Below, in pieces: positions 13,995-14,531 of a stretch of 14,531 nucleotides of DNA. Every line of letters begins with the position of its first letter. The first letter of the stretch is position 1. A program made the translations under genes and the position numbers. This DNA comes from Helicobacteraceae bacterium (GTDB lineage: Bacteria; Campylobacterota; Campylobacteria; Campylobacterales; SZUA-545), in contig JAISRI010000116.1 of assembly GCA_031273735.1 (NCBI GenBank), positions 1 through 14,531 of the forward strand, written 5' to 3'. Below the pieces are notes generated by a model. That model ran no database searches, had not been told where the DNA came from, and worked only from the letters and a program-made list of their open reading frames with translations.

Positions 13995-14531
13995 CTCCGC
14001 CGTATATTGAACAAACAAAGTTGCCGGGGCTGGCGATCTTTTATCCGCACAAAGCTCAGGACGATCGCGGTTGGTTTAGAAAGATATATCAGGCGGATTT
14101 TTTGGAAAAGAGCGGTTGGGATTTTCGCGCCGCAGAAACATATTGCCATAAGACAAAAAAAGGAGTTATCCGCGGGTTGGATTTTTCGCTATTGCCAAAT
14201 GAAAAGAAAATGATCTATTGTCTTGATGGTAAGTGTCAGTGCGTCTACGTTTGTGTTAAGCAAGGCGCTTATCAGGGTAAATTTGTATCGATTGAGTTAA
14301 ACGGGGACGACCCCAAAATCATTTTGGTTTCTAGCGGTTTTTGCACGGCGGCTTTGGCAAAAACCGACATAATTATGGTTAATTCTAACTCTATACCGTA
14401 CAGGAGCGAGATCAATTTCAAAATCGATCCATACGATCAGGAGCTAAGTATTCCATGGTCCGCGCCTACTGTTACGTGGCGGCGGGGGGGGGCGGGACGC
14501 GGGCACACGACGGGTGGAGACCAGGGACAGA
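13991..14531 (+). CDS. RmlC-like cupin (dTDP-4-dehydrorhamnose 3,5-epimerase family), partial, catalytic His lost
   Basis: The ATG at 13991 overlaps the previous stop as ATGA. About 160 credible residues follow to near 14472, after which the sequence quality is doubtful. The family pattern is clear: DDRGWFRKIYQADFL near 24-38, GVIRGLDFS near 58-66, a cupin barrel through GAYQGKFVSIEL, and the closing DPYDQELSIPW. In working RmlC enzymes the motif is RGLHxQ and later GFAHGF, the two His being the catalytic base and its partner. Here they are Asp64 (RGLDFS) and Thr119 (GFCTAA), while Arg61 is kept. It is therefore probably not a standard 3,5-epimerase. It may act on another keto-sugar, isomerise by another mechanism, or only bind. 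The C-terminus is not in the window. Confidence 0.75.
   Translation, partial: MTPPYIEQTKLPGLAIFYPHKAQDDRGWFRKIYQADFLEKSGWDFRAAETYCHKTKKGVIRGLDFSLLPNEKKMIYCLDGKCQCVYVCVKQGAYQGKFVSIELNGDDPKIILVSSGFCTAALAKTDIIMVNSNSIPYRSEINFKIDPYDQELSIPWSAPTVTWRRGGAGRGHTTGGDQGQ
14477..14531. other. Probable low-quality contig tip
   Basis: From about 14477 the sequence changes abruptly to G-rich DNA with a run of nine G (14484-14492) and repeated GGG, almost without T. Codon use and family similarity of the RmlC-like protein break down at the same place, after IPWSAPTV. This looks like sequencing or assembly error at a contig end and should not be trusted as coding sequence. Confidence 0.7.

Noticed and set aside
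14007..14213. 68-residue + strand frame near the end
   Set aside because: It is a different frame within the RmlC-like gene, whose family motifs are clear.

Overview
The window reads as a whole metagenomic contig from a member of the Campylobacterota (epsilonproteobacteria). Supporting signs are a MagIII-type 3-methyladenine DNA glycosylase, a Cys-paired Sel1-repeat lipoprotein of the Helicobacter Hcp type, compact gene packing and TATAAT-type -10 boxes. Both ends cut genes. The last ~55 bases (G9 run, G-rich, unlike everything before) look like a low-quality contig tip. The DNA is strikingly rich in CGATCG, with ten copies of the octamer GCGATCGC (the cyanobacterial HIP1 sequence). No close genus can be named from sequence alone.

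Layout. 1-1026 (-) is a partial secreted Cys-rich Sel1-repeat lipoprotein. 1105-1308 (+) is a CopZ-like metallochaperone. 1424-2106 (+) is a toxin-antitoxin pair: an antitoxin joining an XRE helix-turn-helix to a DinJ-like tail, followed by a YafQ-family mRNA interferase, with an obvious operator over the promoter. 2153-2938 (-) is an AT-richer ADP-ribosylglycohydrolase gene. 3021-3965 (-) is serine acetyltransferase. 4081-4620 (+) is a SlyD-type prolyl isomerase with a His/Cys tail. 4723-5373 (+) is an unrecognised membrane-anchored protein. 5408-6127 (+) is a secreted six-TPR protein. 6137-7617 (-) is a two-gene operon of a YmdB-type phosphodiesterase and MagIII. 7673-8476 (+) is a DkgB-like aldo-keto reductase. 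8513-9040 (+) is long-form hibernation promoting factor.

9080 to the end (+) is a surface-polysaccharide cluster: GT11 fucosyltransferase-like protein, GT2 glycosyltransferase, glucose-1-phosphate cytidylyltransferase (RfbF), a radical SAM/SPASM protein, an NAD-dependent sugar epimerase/dehydratase and a RmlC-like cupin. Most of these genes overlap by ATGA or are separated by 1 bp. The cytidylyltransferase should make CDP-glucose, but the usual RfbG dehydratase is not next to it. A radical SAM enzyme, an SDR enzyme lacking the dehydratase acid pair, and a RmlC-like protein lacking both catalytic His occupy the place instead. This suggests an uncharacterised CDP-sugar route.

The most unusual points are the chimeric antitoxin with its three-half-site operator, the RfbF/radical SAM/degenerate RmlC operon, the probable leaderless start of rfbF, the tetranucleotide repeat inside the SDR gene, and the HIP1-like palindrome excess. 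Every gap between genes is shorter than 120 bases.
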